Position numbers and translations under genes: made by a program. Shown in pieces: positions 1-9,031 of a stretch of DNA of 64,000 nucleotides (positions are counted from its first letter, which is position 1; every line of letters starts with the position of its first letter). Under the pieces are notes generated by a model. The model was not told the origin of the DNA. It searched no databases and was given only the letters and a program-made list of their open reading frames with translations. This DNA comes from Paracoccaceae bacterium (GTDB lineage: Bacteria > Pseudomonadota > Alphaproteobacteria > Rhodobacterales > Rhodobacteraceae), in the NCBI GenBank assembly GCA_004153385.1, contig SDAL01000001.1, positions 2,003,492 to 2,067,491 of the forward strand. Reading direction: 5' to 3'.

Positions 1-603
1 CACCCCTGCAATCGCGACGATCTTGCCGTTGTGGCGTACGGGCACTGAAATCGCTGTCATCAGCACGCCCTTGGTCGAACGAAACGGCTCAGTCGTTACG
101 CTTTTTCCCGTCCGGATCGGGGCTTCAAACCAGTCGGCATCCTGCTTCACCTCATATGTTACAAAGTTTAGTTTCCCCGTTTCATCTTTCATCCAATAAG
201 GGGTGAATACGCCCTGTTCGTTACGGCCAGTGGTGCCGGTGATAAACAGATCCGTCGGCCCGTCAGGAAGCCCCGCCATCCACGCCGCATTGACGTTTTC
301 GTATTTCATAGGCACCTCCGAGAGCATAGAGATGATCTGGTTGGTCGTGGCCGCACCCGTATTGATGTACCCCTCCATCAGACCGGCCAGTGTGATCCCG
401 GCGGAGTTCGCCTCGGTAATATTCACCGCAACCTGACTGGCCGCCCAACTGGCCTTGCTATTGGCCAGCTCGCTAACCTGCTGGTTCACCTGAACGGTTG
501 TTCGCCATGCGGTAAAGCCAGTGTAACCCACAACAATAAAGGAAATCGCCAACCCGGCTGCCAGCAAAAGTTTTTGAGAAACCGTCAACGCTTTCTTTTT
601 CAT
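1..603 (-). CDS. Methyl-accepting chemotaxis protein, N-terminal part (cut by window edge)
   Basis: The reading frame opens with ATG at 603 and runs off the left edge without a stop, giving the first 201 residues. A short basic N-terminus is followed by one hydrophobic membrane segment (about residues 10-31) and then a polar extracytoplasmic region. Around residues 115-200 it resembles the dCache sensor domain of chemoreceptors: a block beginning YWMKDETG, then a stretch around DWFEAP and an ISVPV strand. The second membrane helix, HAMP and signalling domains would lie beyond the edge. The likely role is an inner-membrane chemoreceptor feeding CheA; the ligand cannot be told from this part. 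Other dCache receptors, such as histidine kinases or diguanylate cyclases, share such an N-terminus, so the MCP call is an inference from overall style. Confidence 0.7.
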   Translation of the reverse strand, partial: MKKKALTVSQKLLLAAGLAISFIVVGYTGFTAWRTTVQVNQQVSELANSKASWAASQVAVNITEANSAGITLAGLMEGYINTGAATTNQIISMLSEVPMKYENVNAAWMAGLPDGPTDLFITGTTGRNEQGVFTPYWMKDETGKLNFVTYEVKQDADWFEAPIRTGKSVTTEPFRSTKGVLMTAISVPVRHNGKIVAIAGV

Positions 604-923
604 CGTGCATTCTCACCCTGATAATATTGCTCCCAGAGTTACCTTCAAAACAAAAAAAATCCGTAAACCGTATCCTGTGGGTGCAAATCTTTAAAAGCGC
701 GGAACGCCTTTTGTCTGCTCGCGGTTTTCTATTTTAAAACAAGGCCTTTGATCGCCATCTCCCACGCGCGGCACTGCTGGAAGGCCTCAGCGGAGCCCAA
801 AATGGATCATGCCCTGATTGAGCACGGGCAATGAAAACCGGGCGCCCCCACCGAAGAGGACGCCCGATTCCCATACTCTGCACAATAATGCACAGCCGCA
901 GTGTAGATGGCCGCTCTGGCCCG
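604..923. other. Intergenic region upstream of the chemoreceptor
   Basis: This 320-base gap holds the promoter side of the leftward chemoreceptor and the 3' flank of the leftward aminotransferase. The part next to the receptor (about 640-745) is A+T-rich for this genome and contains runs of A and T. The terminator hairpin at 834-866 is listed separately. I see no credible small gene; the short frames here overlap the aminotransferase or have no ribosome binding site. Confidence 0.5.
834..866 (-). terminator. Rho-independent terminator after the aminotransferase gene
   Basis: On the minus strand a CGGGCG/CGCCCG stem with a partly paired interior is followed by GGTTTT. It lies 58 bases past the stop codon of the aminotransferase at 924 and would end the leftward AsnC-dehydrogenase-aminotransferase unit. 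Confidence 0.55.
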
Positions 924-2294
924 TTATCCCAATGTCGCCTTGACGGCTTTGGCGGTGGCATCCACCACCATATCGGCCTCTGCCTGCGACAGGCACAGCG
1001 GGGGGGCAAATCCGAGAATATCGCCCTGCGGCATCGCCCGCGCGATAACCCCTTCGGCCAGAAGGGCTGCGGCCAGTTTTGCGCCGACCTTTTCATCGGC
1101 ATCAAAGAACTTGCGCCCGTCACGATCATGCACGAATTCCACCGCACACAGCATACCCTCTCCACGGACATCGCCCACATTCGGGTGATCGCCCAGCGCA
1201 TCTTTCATGGCCGCATTCAGATAGGCCCCTGTCTTGCCAGCATTTCCAACCAGACCCAAGCTGTCGATCAGCTTCAGGTTCGCAATCCCTGCTGCGGCGC
1301 CGATGGGATGCGCCGAATAGGTCCAGCCATGGCCGATGGGGCCGTTTTCGTCCGTGCCCTGCTCCAGCACCTTCCACATTTTATCGCCCACGATGGAGCC
1401 CGATAGCGGCGCATAAGCGGAGGTCAGGCCTTTCGCGATGGTGATCAGATCAGGTTTGATTCCGTAGTGATCGGAGCCGAACATCGTGCCCAGACGCCCG
1501 AAACCTGTGACAACCTCATCAGCGACAAGCAAAATGTCATGCTTTTGCAGAACCTTCTGGATTGCCTCCCAATACCCTGCAGGGGGCGGCACAATCCCGC
1601 CAGTGCCCAGAACCGGCTCGCCGATAAAGGCCGCGATTGTATCGGCGCCTTCACGTTCGATCAGCGCTTCCAGCTCTGCCACACAATGGGCGGTAAACTC
1701 CGCTTCGGAGTTGATCCCTTCGGGGCGGCGGAAATAATAAGGGGCCTCGGTATGCACAATCGGCGCCCGCGGCAGATCGAATTTGTTGTGAAACGCTGCA
1801 AGACCGGTAAGCGAGCCTGTCATCACGCCCGAGCCGTGATACCCGCGCCAGCGCGAAATGATCTTTTTCTTCTCCGGCAGGCCACGGATGTTGTTGTAAT
1901 ACCAGATCAGCTTGATGTTGGTTTCGTTTGCGTCCGATCCCGACAAGCCGAAATACACTTTGGACATGCCCGCCGGCGCGCGCTCCATCACCATTTGCGC
2001 CAGTGTGATCGACGCTTCGGTGCCATGCCCGACATAGGCGTGGTAATAGGCCAGCTCTTTCGCCTGTTCGGCAATCGCTTCGGCAATCTCGGGGCGGCCA
2101 TAGCCGACATTTACGCAATAAAGCCCCGCAAACGCATCCAGCATCCGGTTTCCGTCACGATCTTCGATATACACCCCGTTCGCAGTCTTGATGATACGGG
2201 TCGGGCTCTCACCGCGCGCGTGCTGCGCCAAGTGGGTCGAGGGATGGAAGAAATTCTCGCGGTCCCAGCGGTCAAGTTGGTCATTCGTCAGCAT
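924..2294 (-). CDS. Class III aminotransferase, DoeD-like (diaminobutyrate or omega-amine transaminase)
   Basis: A 456-residue fold-type I PLP enzyme. The PLP-contacting aspartate is D259 (LLVADEVVTGFGR) and the Schiff-base lysine is K288 (TIAKGL). The start at 2294 is chosen because AAGGAA sits five bases upstream; the longer frame overlaps the preceding gene. It ends a three-gene leftward unit after an Lrp/AsnC regulator and an aldehyde dehydrogenase. Known family: closest in style to DoeD and to putrescine/omega-amino acid-pyruvate transaminases (SpuC type). The same regulator-dehydrogenase-transaminase set occurs in ectoine catabolism, where the transaminase converts 2,4-diaminobutyrate to aspartate semialdehyde. 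With an ectoine hydrolase in the same window this is the favoured role (inference). Transamination of putrescine, beta-alanine or GABA remains possible. Confidence 0.75.
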   Translation of the reverse strand: MLTNDQLDRWDRENFFHPSTHLAQHARGESPTRIIKTANGVYIEDRDGNRMLDAFAGLYCVNVGYGRPEIAEAIAEQAKELAYYHAYVGHGTEASITLAQMVMERAPAGMSKVYFGLSGSDANETNIKLIWYYNNIRGLPEKKKIISRWRGYHGSGVMTGSLTGLAAFHNKFDLPRAPIVHTEAPYYFRRPEGINSEAEFTAHCVAELEALIEREGADTIAAFIGEPVLGTGGIVPPPAGYWEAIQKVLQKHDILLVADEVVTGFGRLGTMFGSDHYGIKPDLITIAKGLTSAYAPLSGSIVGDKMWKVLEQGTDENGPIGHGWTYSAHPIGAAAGIANLKLIDSLGLVGNAGKTGAYLNAAMKDALGDHPNVGDVRGEGMLCAVEFVHDRDGRKFFDADEKVGAKLAAALLAEGVIARAMPQGDILGFAPPLCLSQAEADMVVDATAKAVKATLG

Positions 2295-2344
2295 ATCGTT
2301 TCCTTTCAATCGTCGTTTGCGTCGCGAGCTTCGCGCCTGCGCCA

Positions 2345-3811
2345 TTAGGCCCAGTCGCGGCAGACGTATTTCAGTTCCATAAATTCCTGCATTCCGGTGC
2401 GTGCGCCCTCGCGCCCGAGGCCGGATTGCTTCACGCCACCGAAGGGAATGGGCGCGCCTGTTACCTTGGTGCGGTTCACCGCCACCATCCCGTATTGCAG
2501 CGCCCGTGTGGCACGGTAGATCCGGCGGGGATTTTGGGTGTGCACATAGGCAACCAACCCGTATTCGCTGGCATTGGCGCGCGCGATCACCTCGTCTTCG
2601 GTGTCGAACGGCGATATCGGTGCCACCGGACCAAAGGTTTCTTGCGACATGATCAGGGCGTCATCGGGCACGTCGGTTAATACGGTGGGGGCGTAAAACA
2701 GCCCATCCGCCGTGCCGCCACAGGCCAGCGTCGCCCCCTTGTCCAGTGCGTCCTGCACATGCTCGACCTGTTTGGCCACAGCGCGCGCATTCATCAAAGG
2801 CCCGATATCGGGGTCATCCATACCACGTCCCATGCGCAGGGCCTGCGTGGCCGCCACGAATTTGGCGCAGAACGCCTCGTAGATATCGCGCTCGACATAA
2901 ATACGGTTGGCCCCAAGGCAATCCTGCCCCGATGTTGCAAATTTGGCCTTGATCGTTTCTGCAACCGCCCGGTCCAGATCGGCGCCTTTGAACACGATCA
3001 CGGGCGCATGGCCGCCCAGCTCCAGCACCAGACGTTTCACCGTGCCGGCCGACTGCGCATAGAGCAGTTTGCCCACCTCGGTCGAGCCGGTGAACGACAG
3101 TGCCCGTACGCGGGCGTCTTCGGTCCACGGCTTCACGATCGTGGGTGCATCTCCTGTGATCACATTGAACACGCCTGCAGGAAAGCCCGCACGCTCTGCC
3201 AGTTCCGCGAGCGCAAGCGCACTATAAGGTGTCTCGGCAGAGGGATGGGCCACAACCGTGCATCCTGCCGCCAAGGCTGCCGCCGCCTTGCGCGTCAGCA
3301 TCGCGCATGGAAAATTCCAAGGCGTGATCAGTGCAGCCACCCCCATCGGCTCCAGCCACAGCTCCATCTCTGCATCCGGCAGATGGGAGGTCACGCTTTC
3401 CACATTGGGGCGCTTGGCCTCTTCGGCATAAAACTCGATGAACCTGGCGGCATAATCGATCTCGCCACGGGCCTCTGACAGGGGCTTGCCCTGCTCCAGC
3501 ACCATGATCCGCGCCAGATCCTCCTTGGCGGCGATCACCAATTCGAACCAGCGCCGCAGGATATCGGAGCGTTCTTGCGGCAAGGTCAGCCCCCACGACA
3601 AAAAGGCCTTTTGGGCGGCATCTACGGCTTGGGCCGATTGCGCAGCGCTCAGCCGCGCCACATCGCCCAGCCGTGCCCCGTCTGCCGGATCGGTTACGGC
3701 AAAGCTGGCACCTTCATCGCCCGCCACCCATTTGCCATCTACATAGGAAAATCCCCGCAAAAGACGCTTGTCGGCAATGTCAGCGCGGGCAGAAATAGCT
3801 GTGTCGAGCAT
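2345..3811 (-). CDS. NAD(P)-dependent semialdehyde dehydrogenase, DoeC/GabD-like
   Basis: An ALDH-superfamily enzyme of 488 residues, the usual length. It has the substrate-loop asparagine N166 (TPWNF), general base E264 (LELGG) and catalytic cysteine C298 (TSGQDCLGANR). The start at 3811 has a good AAAGGAGA site; the longer frame begins in the intergenic region. One oddity: the lysine normally found in the cofactor strand (VxKPxxxTP) is histidine here (VAHPSAETP), which may alter NAD/NADP preference. It lies 50 bases upstream of the aminotransferase whose aldehyde product it would oxidise. If the set is DoeX-DoeC-DoeD, the substrate is aspartate semialdehyde and the product aspartate; succinate semialdehyde (GabD) is the main alternative. 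Family membership is sure, substrate is inferred. Confidence 0.8.
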   Translation of the reverse strand: MLDTAISARADIADKRLLRGFSYVDGKWVAGDEGASFAVTDPADGARLGDVARLSAAQSAQAVDAAQKAFLSWGLTLPQERSDILRRWFELVIAAKEDLARIMVLEQGKPLSEARGEIDYAARFIEFYAEEAKRPNVESVTSHLPDAEMELWLEPMGVAALITPWNFPCAMLTRKAAAALAAGCTVVAHPSAETPYSALALAELAERAGFPAGVFNVITGDAPTIVKPWTEDARVRALSFTGSTEVGKLLYAQSAGTVKRLVLELGGHAPVIVFKGADLDRAVAETIKAKFATSGQDCLGANRIYVERDIYEAFCAKFVAATQALRMGRGMDDPDIGPLMNARAVAKQVEHVQDALDKGATLACGGTADGLFYAPTVLTDVPDDALIMSQETFGPVAPISPFDTEDEVIARANASEYGLVAYVHTQNPRRIYRATRALQYGMVAVNRTKVTGAPIPFGGVKQSGLGREGARTGMQEFMELKYVCRDWA

Positions 3812-3911
3812 ATCGGATCTCCTTTCTTCATCACAATGGCGCGCCATTGCCCGAAGGTGAGACCGTTGTGCACGTGTAACAGCTGTCATCCGGCCTGCAA
3901 TTGCGCGCGGA

Positions 3912-4394
3912 TCAGTCCATTTGGCCTGCCAGCAGATCCAGCGGTGGAAAACCGCGCTTTACCTGCTTGGTCACGATATAGGTGAAATACCGCCCTATCC
4001 CGATCCGCGCATCCAGCATGGAATCAATCAGCCGCTGATAGCTGTCGATATCGCGCGTGACGATCTGCAACAGATAATCGAACCCGCCGCCAAGCGCCCA
4101 GCAGTTGATCACCTCGGGGTGGTCTTGCACCGAGGTCTCGAATATCCTGAAGGTCGCAGCGGTATGATCAGCCAGTTCGGCGGCCACAAACACGGTGACA
4201 TGCGGGCCCAGTTTGCGCAGGTTGATATCGGCGTGGTAGCCTTCGATCAGCCCCGCGCGTTCCAGCTTTTTCAACCGGTCCCATGCAGGGGTCGGGGACA
4301 GATTGACCTTGGCGGCAAGCGCCGCCTTGGTGATCCGGCCTTCGCGTGCCAGCACCTGCAAAATTTCCAAATCTCGGGTATCAAGTCGGATCAT
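3912..4394 (-). CDS. Lrp/AsnC-family transcriptional regulator, DoeX-like
   Basis: A 160-residue Lrp/AsnC protein: an N-terminal winged helix-turn-helix (about residues 5-60, with ILQVLAREGRITKAALA and the recognition region LSPTPAWDRLKKLE) and a C-terminal RAM effector domain (about 68-145, including GGFDYLLQIV). It sits 100 bases upstream of the dehydrogenase on the same strand and probably controls the dehydrogenase-aminotransferase pair in response to an amino acid or degradation intermediate. In Halomonas ectoine catabolism an AsnC protein (DoeX) has this role, which fits the neighbours. There is no strong ribosome binding site; the start was taken from family length. The gap on its upstream side (4395-4601) is the divergent promoter region shared with the SDR gene. 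Confidence 0.8.
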   Translation of the reverse strand: MIRLDTRDLEILQVLAREGRITKAALAAKVNLSPTPAWDRLKKLERAGLIEGYHADINLRKLGPHVTVFVAAELADHTAATFRIFETSVQDHPEVINCWALGGGFDYLLQIVTRDIDSYQRLIDSMLDARIGIGRYFTYIVTKQVKRGFPPLDLLAGQMD

Positions 4395-4601
4395 GCGCCA
4401 AACCTACACCCGCTTTGCGCCATCCGCATCCCACAACTGCCATATCCGGATAAAATTCCTGCACTGCCCGACTGACCACTTTTTTGAACTTTTTCCGGAG
4501 ATTGAGGAAACAAGTTCGGCGCGGTTTCGTTGTGAGATCAGGACGCATGTGCTGTTTTCCTGATGCGGCAATTCACACTACCCTCTTTGAAAGGTTCCGC
4601 G

Positions 4602-5411
4602 ATGAAATACCCGGCCCCCTCCCCAAGCCCTGCGGCCAACCGTCTTGCAGGGAAAATCGCGGTTGTGACCGGCGCATCAAGCGGAATCGGCGCGGCCATT
4701 GCCGAGGCCTTCGCCGCGGAAGGGGCCGATCTGGTCCTGACCTATAATTCCGACGAGGCCGGTGCACGCAAAACTGCAGAACGCATCACTGCATTGGGCA
4801 GTCTGGCAGAGGTCGTGCAATGCGACCTTGGCGATCTTGACGATATCGAGGCGCTGTTTGCCGCCACTGCAAAACGCTTCGGCGCGGCCGACATTCTGAT
4901 CAACAATGGCGGCATGGACCCCGAACCGGTTGCGTTGAAAGATATGGACCCGAAAGATTGGGCGCGCATTCTGGCGGTCAACCTGACAGGGCCTGCGATG
5001 GCGGCGGCGGCGTTCGTGCGCCAGCGTCAGGACCAGACCGGTGGGGGACGTATCGTGACCATCAGCTCCGTGCACGAGGATGTGCCCCGCGCAGGGACCT
5101 CCGCCTATGACACGTCAAAAGGCGGATTGCGCATGCTGACGCGGACATTGGCGCTGGAGCTTGCTCTGGACCGGATCACGGTCAACAACATCCTGCCCGG
5201 CATGATCCTGACCCCGATCAATCAAGAGGCAATCGACGATCCGGTGGTACGCCGCGAGATGGAAGACAACATCCCGTGGAAACGCGCGGGTCAGCCTTGG
5301 GAGGTGGCCCGTATGGCAGTCTATCTGGCGTCTGACGATGCCGATTATGTCACAGGCCAGAGCTTTACCATCGATGGCGGACTGTCGATCAACCTTGGCC
5401 AAGGGGCCTGA
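4602..5411 (+). CDS. Short-chain dehydrogenase/reductase (glucose 1-dehydrogenase-like)
   Basis: A classical SDR of 269 residues. The cofactor motif TGASSGIG is at residues 23-30, NNGG at 101-104, the catalytic serine at about 155 and the YxxxK pair Y169/K173 (SAYDTSKGG). The start at 4602 has GAAAGG just upstream and removes a 13-residue unsupported extension. It is 12 bases ahead of the GH15 gene and surely cotranscribed with it. SDRs of this subgroup are often annotated as glucose 1-dehydrogenase or 3-ketoacyl-ACP reductase. Next to a glucoamylase-type enzyme, a sugar or sugar-alcohol substrate is a reasonable inference, but the sequence does not fix it. Confidence 0.8.
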   Translation: MKYPAPSPSPAANRLAGKIAVVTGASSGIGAAIAEAFAAEGADLVLTYNSDEAGARKTAERITALGSLAEVVQCDLGDLDDIEALFAATAKRFGAADILINNGGMDPEPVALKDMDPKDWARILAVNLTGPAMAAAAFVRQRQDQTGGGRIVTISSVHEDVPRAGTSAYDTSKGGLRMLTRTLALELALDRITVNNILPGMILTPINQEAIDDPVVRREMEDNIPWKRAGQPWEVARMAVYLASDDADYVTGQSFTIDGGLSINLGQGA

Positions 5412-5423
5412 AGGACAACATGC

Positions 5424-7286
5424 ATGAAAGATACCTCGCTCAGCGCCGATCCCAGCCATATAGCGCTGGCCGACCTGCCCGAACGTGCCGGCACCTATCC
5501 CGATATCAAGGATTTTGCGATCATCGGTGACCGTTCGACGGCGGCCCTGATCGCGCGCGACGGGGCGATCGAATTTCTCTGCCTGCCCCATTTCGATGAC
5601 ACGGCGCTGTTTTGCGGGCTGCTGGATGCGCGGCGCGGCGGGCGGCTTTATGCAGGACCGCTCAGCGCGGGGCGTGTGGAGCGGAGCTATCTTGAAGACA
5701 GTCCCGTTTTGCGAACCTGTCATCACGTAGAGGACGGCATTCTGGAAGTGACCGATTTCATGGTGGTGGGCAATAGCGGTGAAGGCCGCCAGCTTTTGCG
5801 CCTGATCAAGGCGGTACACGGCACGCCCGAGTTGGGCGTATCGCTTAGTCCGCGGCTGGACTGGGGCGCGGATCTGCCCGCATTCGACACCGCAGATCCG
5901 CATATATGGGAAATGGACTTTCACGGAACGCGGCTGCGGTTTTCCACCGATGTCGCGTTGCAAGCCGTGGCGCCCGGCACATTGGGCGGATCGGTCCGGC
6001 TGACCGAAGGCGAACGCAGGTATGTGCTATTGCAAACACTGCCCGACGGCGCCGATCACGCGCCCCATGCGCCGATGGACTGCAAGGCCCAAGACCACGC
6101 CTTGGCGCAGACATTATCACACTGGGGCCAGATCAATCTGGGCTGCAAGCCCGAAGGCCCGTTCAAAGACGCGGTGATGCGCTGTGCAATGATCCTGCAT
6201 CTGCTGCATTTCCAAGGCTCGGGCGCGCTGCTGGCCGCCCCGACTGCGGGCTTGCCGGAAACCATCGGTGGTGTGCGTAACTATGATTACCGGTTTTGCT
6301 GGATCCGCGATGCGACCTTCGTTCTGCATGCGTTTTTTGCCCTGAACCTGCCAGACTGCGCAGAGGGGTTCTTTAAATGGCTGATGGATGCGGCCTGCCA
6401 AACCGCCCCACGTCTGGGGGTTTTTTACGGCATTTCCAAAGACCAGACCCCCGGCACGCGGGAATTGCTCGCGCTTGAGGGCTATCGCGGCTCTGCCCCG
6501 TTGATCATCGGCAACGATGCCCATGGCCAGTTGCAGCTGGATGGATACGGCTCGGTTCTGGATTGCGCGCGGATGTATGTGAACCACGGTGGCAGTTTAT
6601 CACAACGCGAACAGGACCGGCTCAGGGGATATGCACAATCCGCGATGAGCGACTGGACCCTGCCCGATAACGGCTTGTGGGAAATTCCGGGGCCCCGTCT
6701 TCATCACACCTATTCCAAAGCCATGTGCTGGATGGCCCTGGATGCGTGGATCGATCTGATCGATATGGGCGCGGTCCAAGACGATCCTGCCGATTATGCC
6801 AATGAACACAAACGCATCCGCGACCATGTTCTGACACAGGCATGGAACGAGAAACGTCGCGCCTTCACTGGCGCATTGGGTCAGGACTGGCTTGATGCCA
6901 GCCTGTTGCTGCTGCCACGCATGGGCATCATTCGGGCCGACGATCCGCGCATGGTCCAGACCTATGAAACCATCAAGGCAGAATTGGCGACAGGGGTGCA
7001 TTTTCGCCGCTACAGCGACGGGGTCGATGGCATTGCGGGGCGCGAGGGCAGCTTTGTCGCCTGCGGGTTCTGGGCCGCCGACTATCTGACCCGTGCCCAG
7101 CGACTGGACGAGGCAGAGGCCCAGATCGCAGGCCTGTTGCAAGGTGCCAATGATCTGGGCCTGATGTCCGAACAGCTTGACGAAACAACCGGCGCTCAGC
7201 TGGGCAATTTCCCGCAGGCCTTTTCCCACGCCGGTCTGGTGGCCGCAGCCATCGCCCTGCAGGAGGCCCGCAGCACCACGCAGTGA
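5424..7286 (+). CDS. Glycoside hydrolase family 15 protein (glucoamylase/trehalase-like)
   Basis: A 620-residue protein with the two-part layout of bacterial GH15 enzymes: an N-terminal beta-sandwich domain (about 1-240, opening DFAIIGDRSTAALIARDG) and a C-terminal alpha/alpha-barrel. The barrel entry motif is at 282-297 (GGVRNYDYRFCWIRDA). There is no signal peptide, so it should act in the cytoplasm on intracellular glucosides such as trehalose or maltodextrin; members of this group include trehalases and glucoamylases. It follows the SDR gene by 12 bases. As trehalose is an osmolyte and the window carries an ectoine locus, a role in compatible-solute turnover is possible but unproven. Confidence 0.85.
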   Translation: MKDTSLSADPSHIALADLPERAGTYPDIKDFAIIGDRSTAALIARDGAIEFLCLPHFDDTALFCGLLDARRGGRLYAGPLSAGRVERSYLEDSPVLRTCHHVEDGILEVTDFMVVGNSGEGRQLLRLIKAVHGTPELGVSLSPRLDWGADLPAFDTADPHIWEMDFHGTRLRFSTDVALQAVAPGTLGGSVRLTEGERRYVLLQTLPDGADHAPHAPMDCKAQDHALAQTLSHWGQINLGCKPEGPFKDAVMRCAMILHLLHFQGSGALLAAPTAGLPETIGGVRNYDYRFCWIRDATFVLHAFFALNLPDCAEGFFKWLMDAACQTAPRLGVFYGISKDQTPGTRELLALEGYRGSAPLIIGNDAHGQLQLDGYGSVLDCARMYVNHGGSLSQREQDRLRGYAQSAMSDWTLPDNGLWEIPGPRLHHTYSKAMCWMALDAWIDLIDMGAVQDDPADYANEHKRIRDHVLTQAWNEKRRAFTGALGQDWLDASLLLLPRMGIIRADDPRMVQTYETIKAELATGVHFRRYSDGVDGIAGREGSFVACGFWAADYLTRAQRLDEAEAQIAGLLQGANDLGLMSEQLDETTGAQLGNFPQAFSHAGLVAAAIALQEARSTTQ

Positions 7287-7392
7287 TCCCACCGGCACCG
7301 GTGTGTGCAAACCTGCGGATTTCCCCACGCGCGACGGGCAATGGCAGGATCAGGCGAGCGGAATACAGGTTGTGGTGTTGGGGCAGGTGTCA

Positions 7393-8844
7393 TCAAAGCC
7401 TCGTGGCAACCTGCCCCAAACGCCTGACCCCCTCACCCACCGATTGCGTGGGTATGCAACTTAAACCCAGCCGGATAAACCGCCCCGCATTGCCGGGGGC
7501 GGTAAACGCATCGCCCAGCTCGAAGGCGACCCCTTGGGCCAGTGCGCCCTGCAAAAGATCGGTATTTGCCATGCCATCGGGCAGTTCCAGCCAGATACTG
7601 GAGCCGCCATGGCACGGCGCGGGTGGTAAAAATCCCGGTAGGTCTCGGGTCAGCTGCGCGTTGACCTGATGCCAGCGTTCGGCATGGGCGGACCGCAGGC
7701 GGCGGACCAAGGTCTGGTAATGCCCCTCCGCCAGAAAAATCGCGGTGGTGCGCTGGTTGTTGAGCGGGGCGGAGCGATGCATGATCCGGCGCAGCCAGCG
7801 GGCCTCCCTGACAAAGGCCGCAGGCGCCACCATAAAGCCCATACGCACCCCGGGCGCCAGAACTTTGGACAGGGTGCCCAGATAGATCACCCGCCCCGCC
7901 GCATCCTGCGCCTTGAGCGCGCGCGCGCTGGCAAAACCGACCTCGCCCTCGTAATCATCCTCGACGATCAGAAAATCGTCTTTCTGTGCGCGCTCCAGCC
8001 ATCGGGTGCGGCGGGCCGCGCTCATGGTGATCATTGTGGGGCATTGCGCGCCGGGCGTCAGCACCGCCAGATCCAGACCGCCCGCTTCACGGGCGCAGGC
8101 GGCATCTGGCACACGGGCGCCTTCGTTGTCCACTGGCAGATCAACGCATGTGCTGCCCGTCATCGCCACAAGAAACTGCGCATCGGGATATCCCGGTCTT
8201 TCCACACCGATCCGGCTGTCGGGGCCTGCCAACAGGCGGGCTGCCAGATACAGCCCTTCCTGAGCCCCAAGCGTGATCAGGATTTCCTCGGCACGCGCGA
8301 AAATACCCCGTTGTGGCAGAATCTGCCTGCGGATTTCCTCGATCAGCATCGGGTCATCTTCTACCGCACGATCTGCCGCCCACCAATCCAGCGCCGCACG
8401 CCCCATCATATCGCGTGAACACGCCCGCCATGCCGGCAGCGGAAACAGCGCGGGATCGACCTGCCCGTTGATAAACGGAAACGGGTAGGCCTGCCATGCC
8501 AGCGGCTTGCGGATATCCTCGAACCGCGACGGGCGAAGGCGCAGATGGCGCGCCCAATCCACCGACACCCCCTGTATGGCTTTCACAGGGGGCACGGGCT
8601 TTTGCGCCACAAAGATGCCGCGTCGTGCGCGCGCCTGCAGATAGCCGCGCGCGATCAGTTCGTCATAGGCGGCGGTCACCGTATTGCGCCCCACCCCCAG
8701 CCCTTGCGCCAGCACCCGCGAGGACGGCAACTGCTGGCCGGGCTGGATCCGCCCGTCATGGATGGCCGAAACCATCGCCTGACGCAGTTGTTTTTGCAAA
8801 GGCTCGGGACGGGTGCGATCAATCGCAATGGGCAGGATCTGCAT
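7393..8844 (-). CDS. tauR: MocR-type regulator (GntR HTH fused to aminotransferase fold), TauR-like
   Basis: A 483-residue chimera: a GntR winged helix at about residues 10-75 (GRIQPGQQLPSSRVLAQGLGV, then a conserved GRNTVTAAYDEL block) and a class I aminotransferase-like domain that binds PLP. The PLP lysine lies in GTLSKVLAPG near residue 325. It is transcribed away from tpa across a 187-base gap. In Rhodobacter capsulatus the MocR protein TauR activates taurine genes including tpa, so control of the neighbouring taurine aminotransferase is the likely job. PdxR-like control of pyridoxal synthesis is the alternative. The intergenic region contains a short palindrome, GGACC-AT-GGGTCC, whose role is unknown. 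The symbol is assigned from context. Confidence 0.7.
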   Translation of the reverse strand: MQILPIAIDRTRPEPLQKQLRQAMVSAIHDGRIQPGQQLPSSRVLAQGLGVGRNTVTAAYDELIARGYLQARARRGIFVAQKPVPPVKAIQGVSVDWARHLRLRPSRFEDIRKPLAWQAYPFPFINGQVDPALFPLPAWRACSRDMMGRAALDWWAADRAVEDDPMLIEEIRRQILPQRGIFARAEEILITLGAQEGLYLAARLLAGPDSRIGVERPGYPDAQFLVAMTGSTCVDLPVDNEGARVPDAACAREAGGLDLAVLTPGAQCPTMITMSAARRTRWLERAQKDDFLIVEDDYEGEVGFASARALKAQDAAGRVIYLGTLSKVLAPGVRMGFMVAPAAFVREARWLRRIMHRSAPLNNQRTTAIFLAEGHYQTLVRRLRSAHAERWHQVNAQLTRDLPGFLPPAPCHGGSSIWLELPDGMANTDLLQGALAQGVAFELGDAFTAPGNAGRFIRLGLSCIPTQSVGEGVRRLGQVATRL

Positions 8845-9031
8845 GGGGTGGGGTCACCTTTGGGCTGTGGGATGCCCCGCGGCTCGGGCCAGCTGATACC
8901 GGACCATGGGTCCACTGCGCGAAAATAGCAAGCCTCTGGCTCCATCAGATCGTGCCCGCTGGATCTGTGCACGGTCCTGCGCGCGGTGTTGGAATGAATA
9001 CCAGACCCAAGATCGCGAAGGACCGCGCCCG

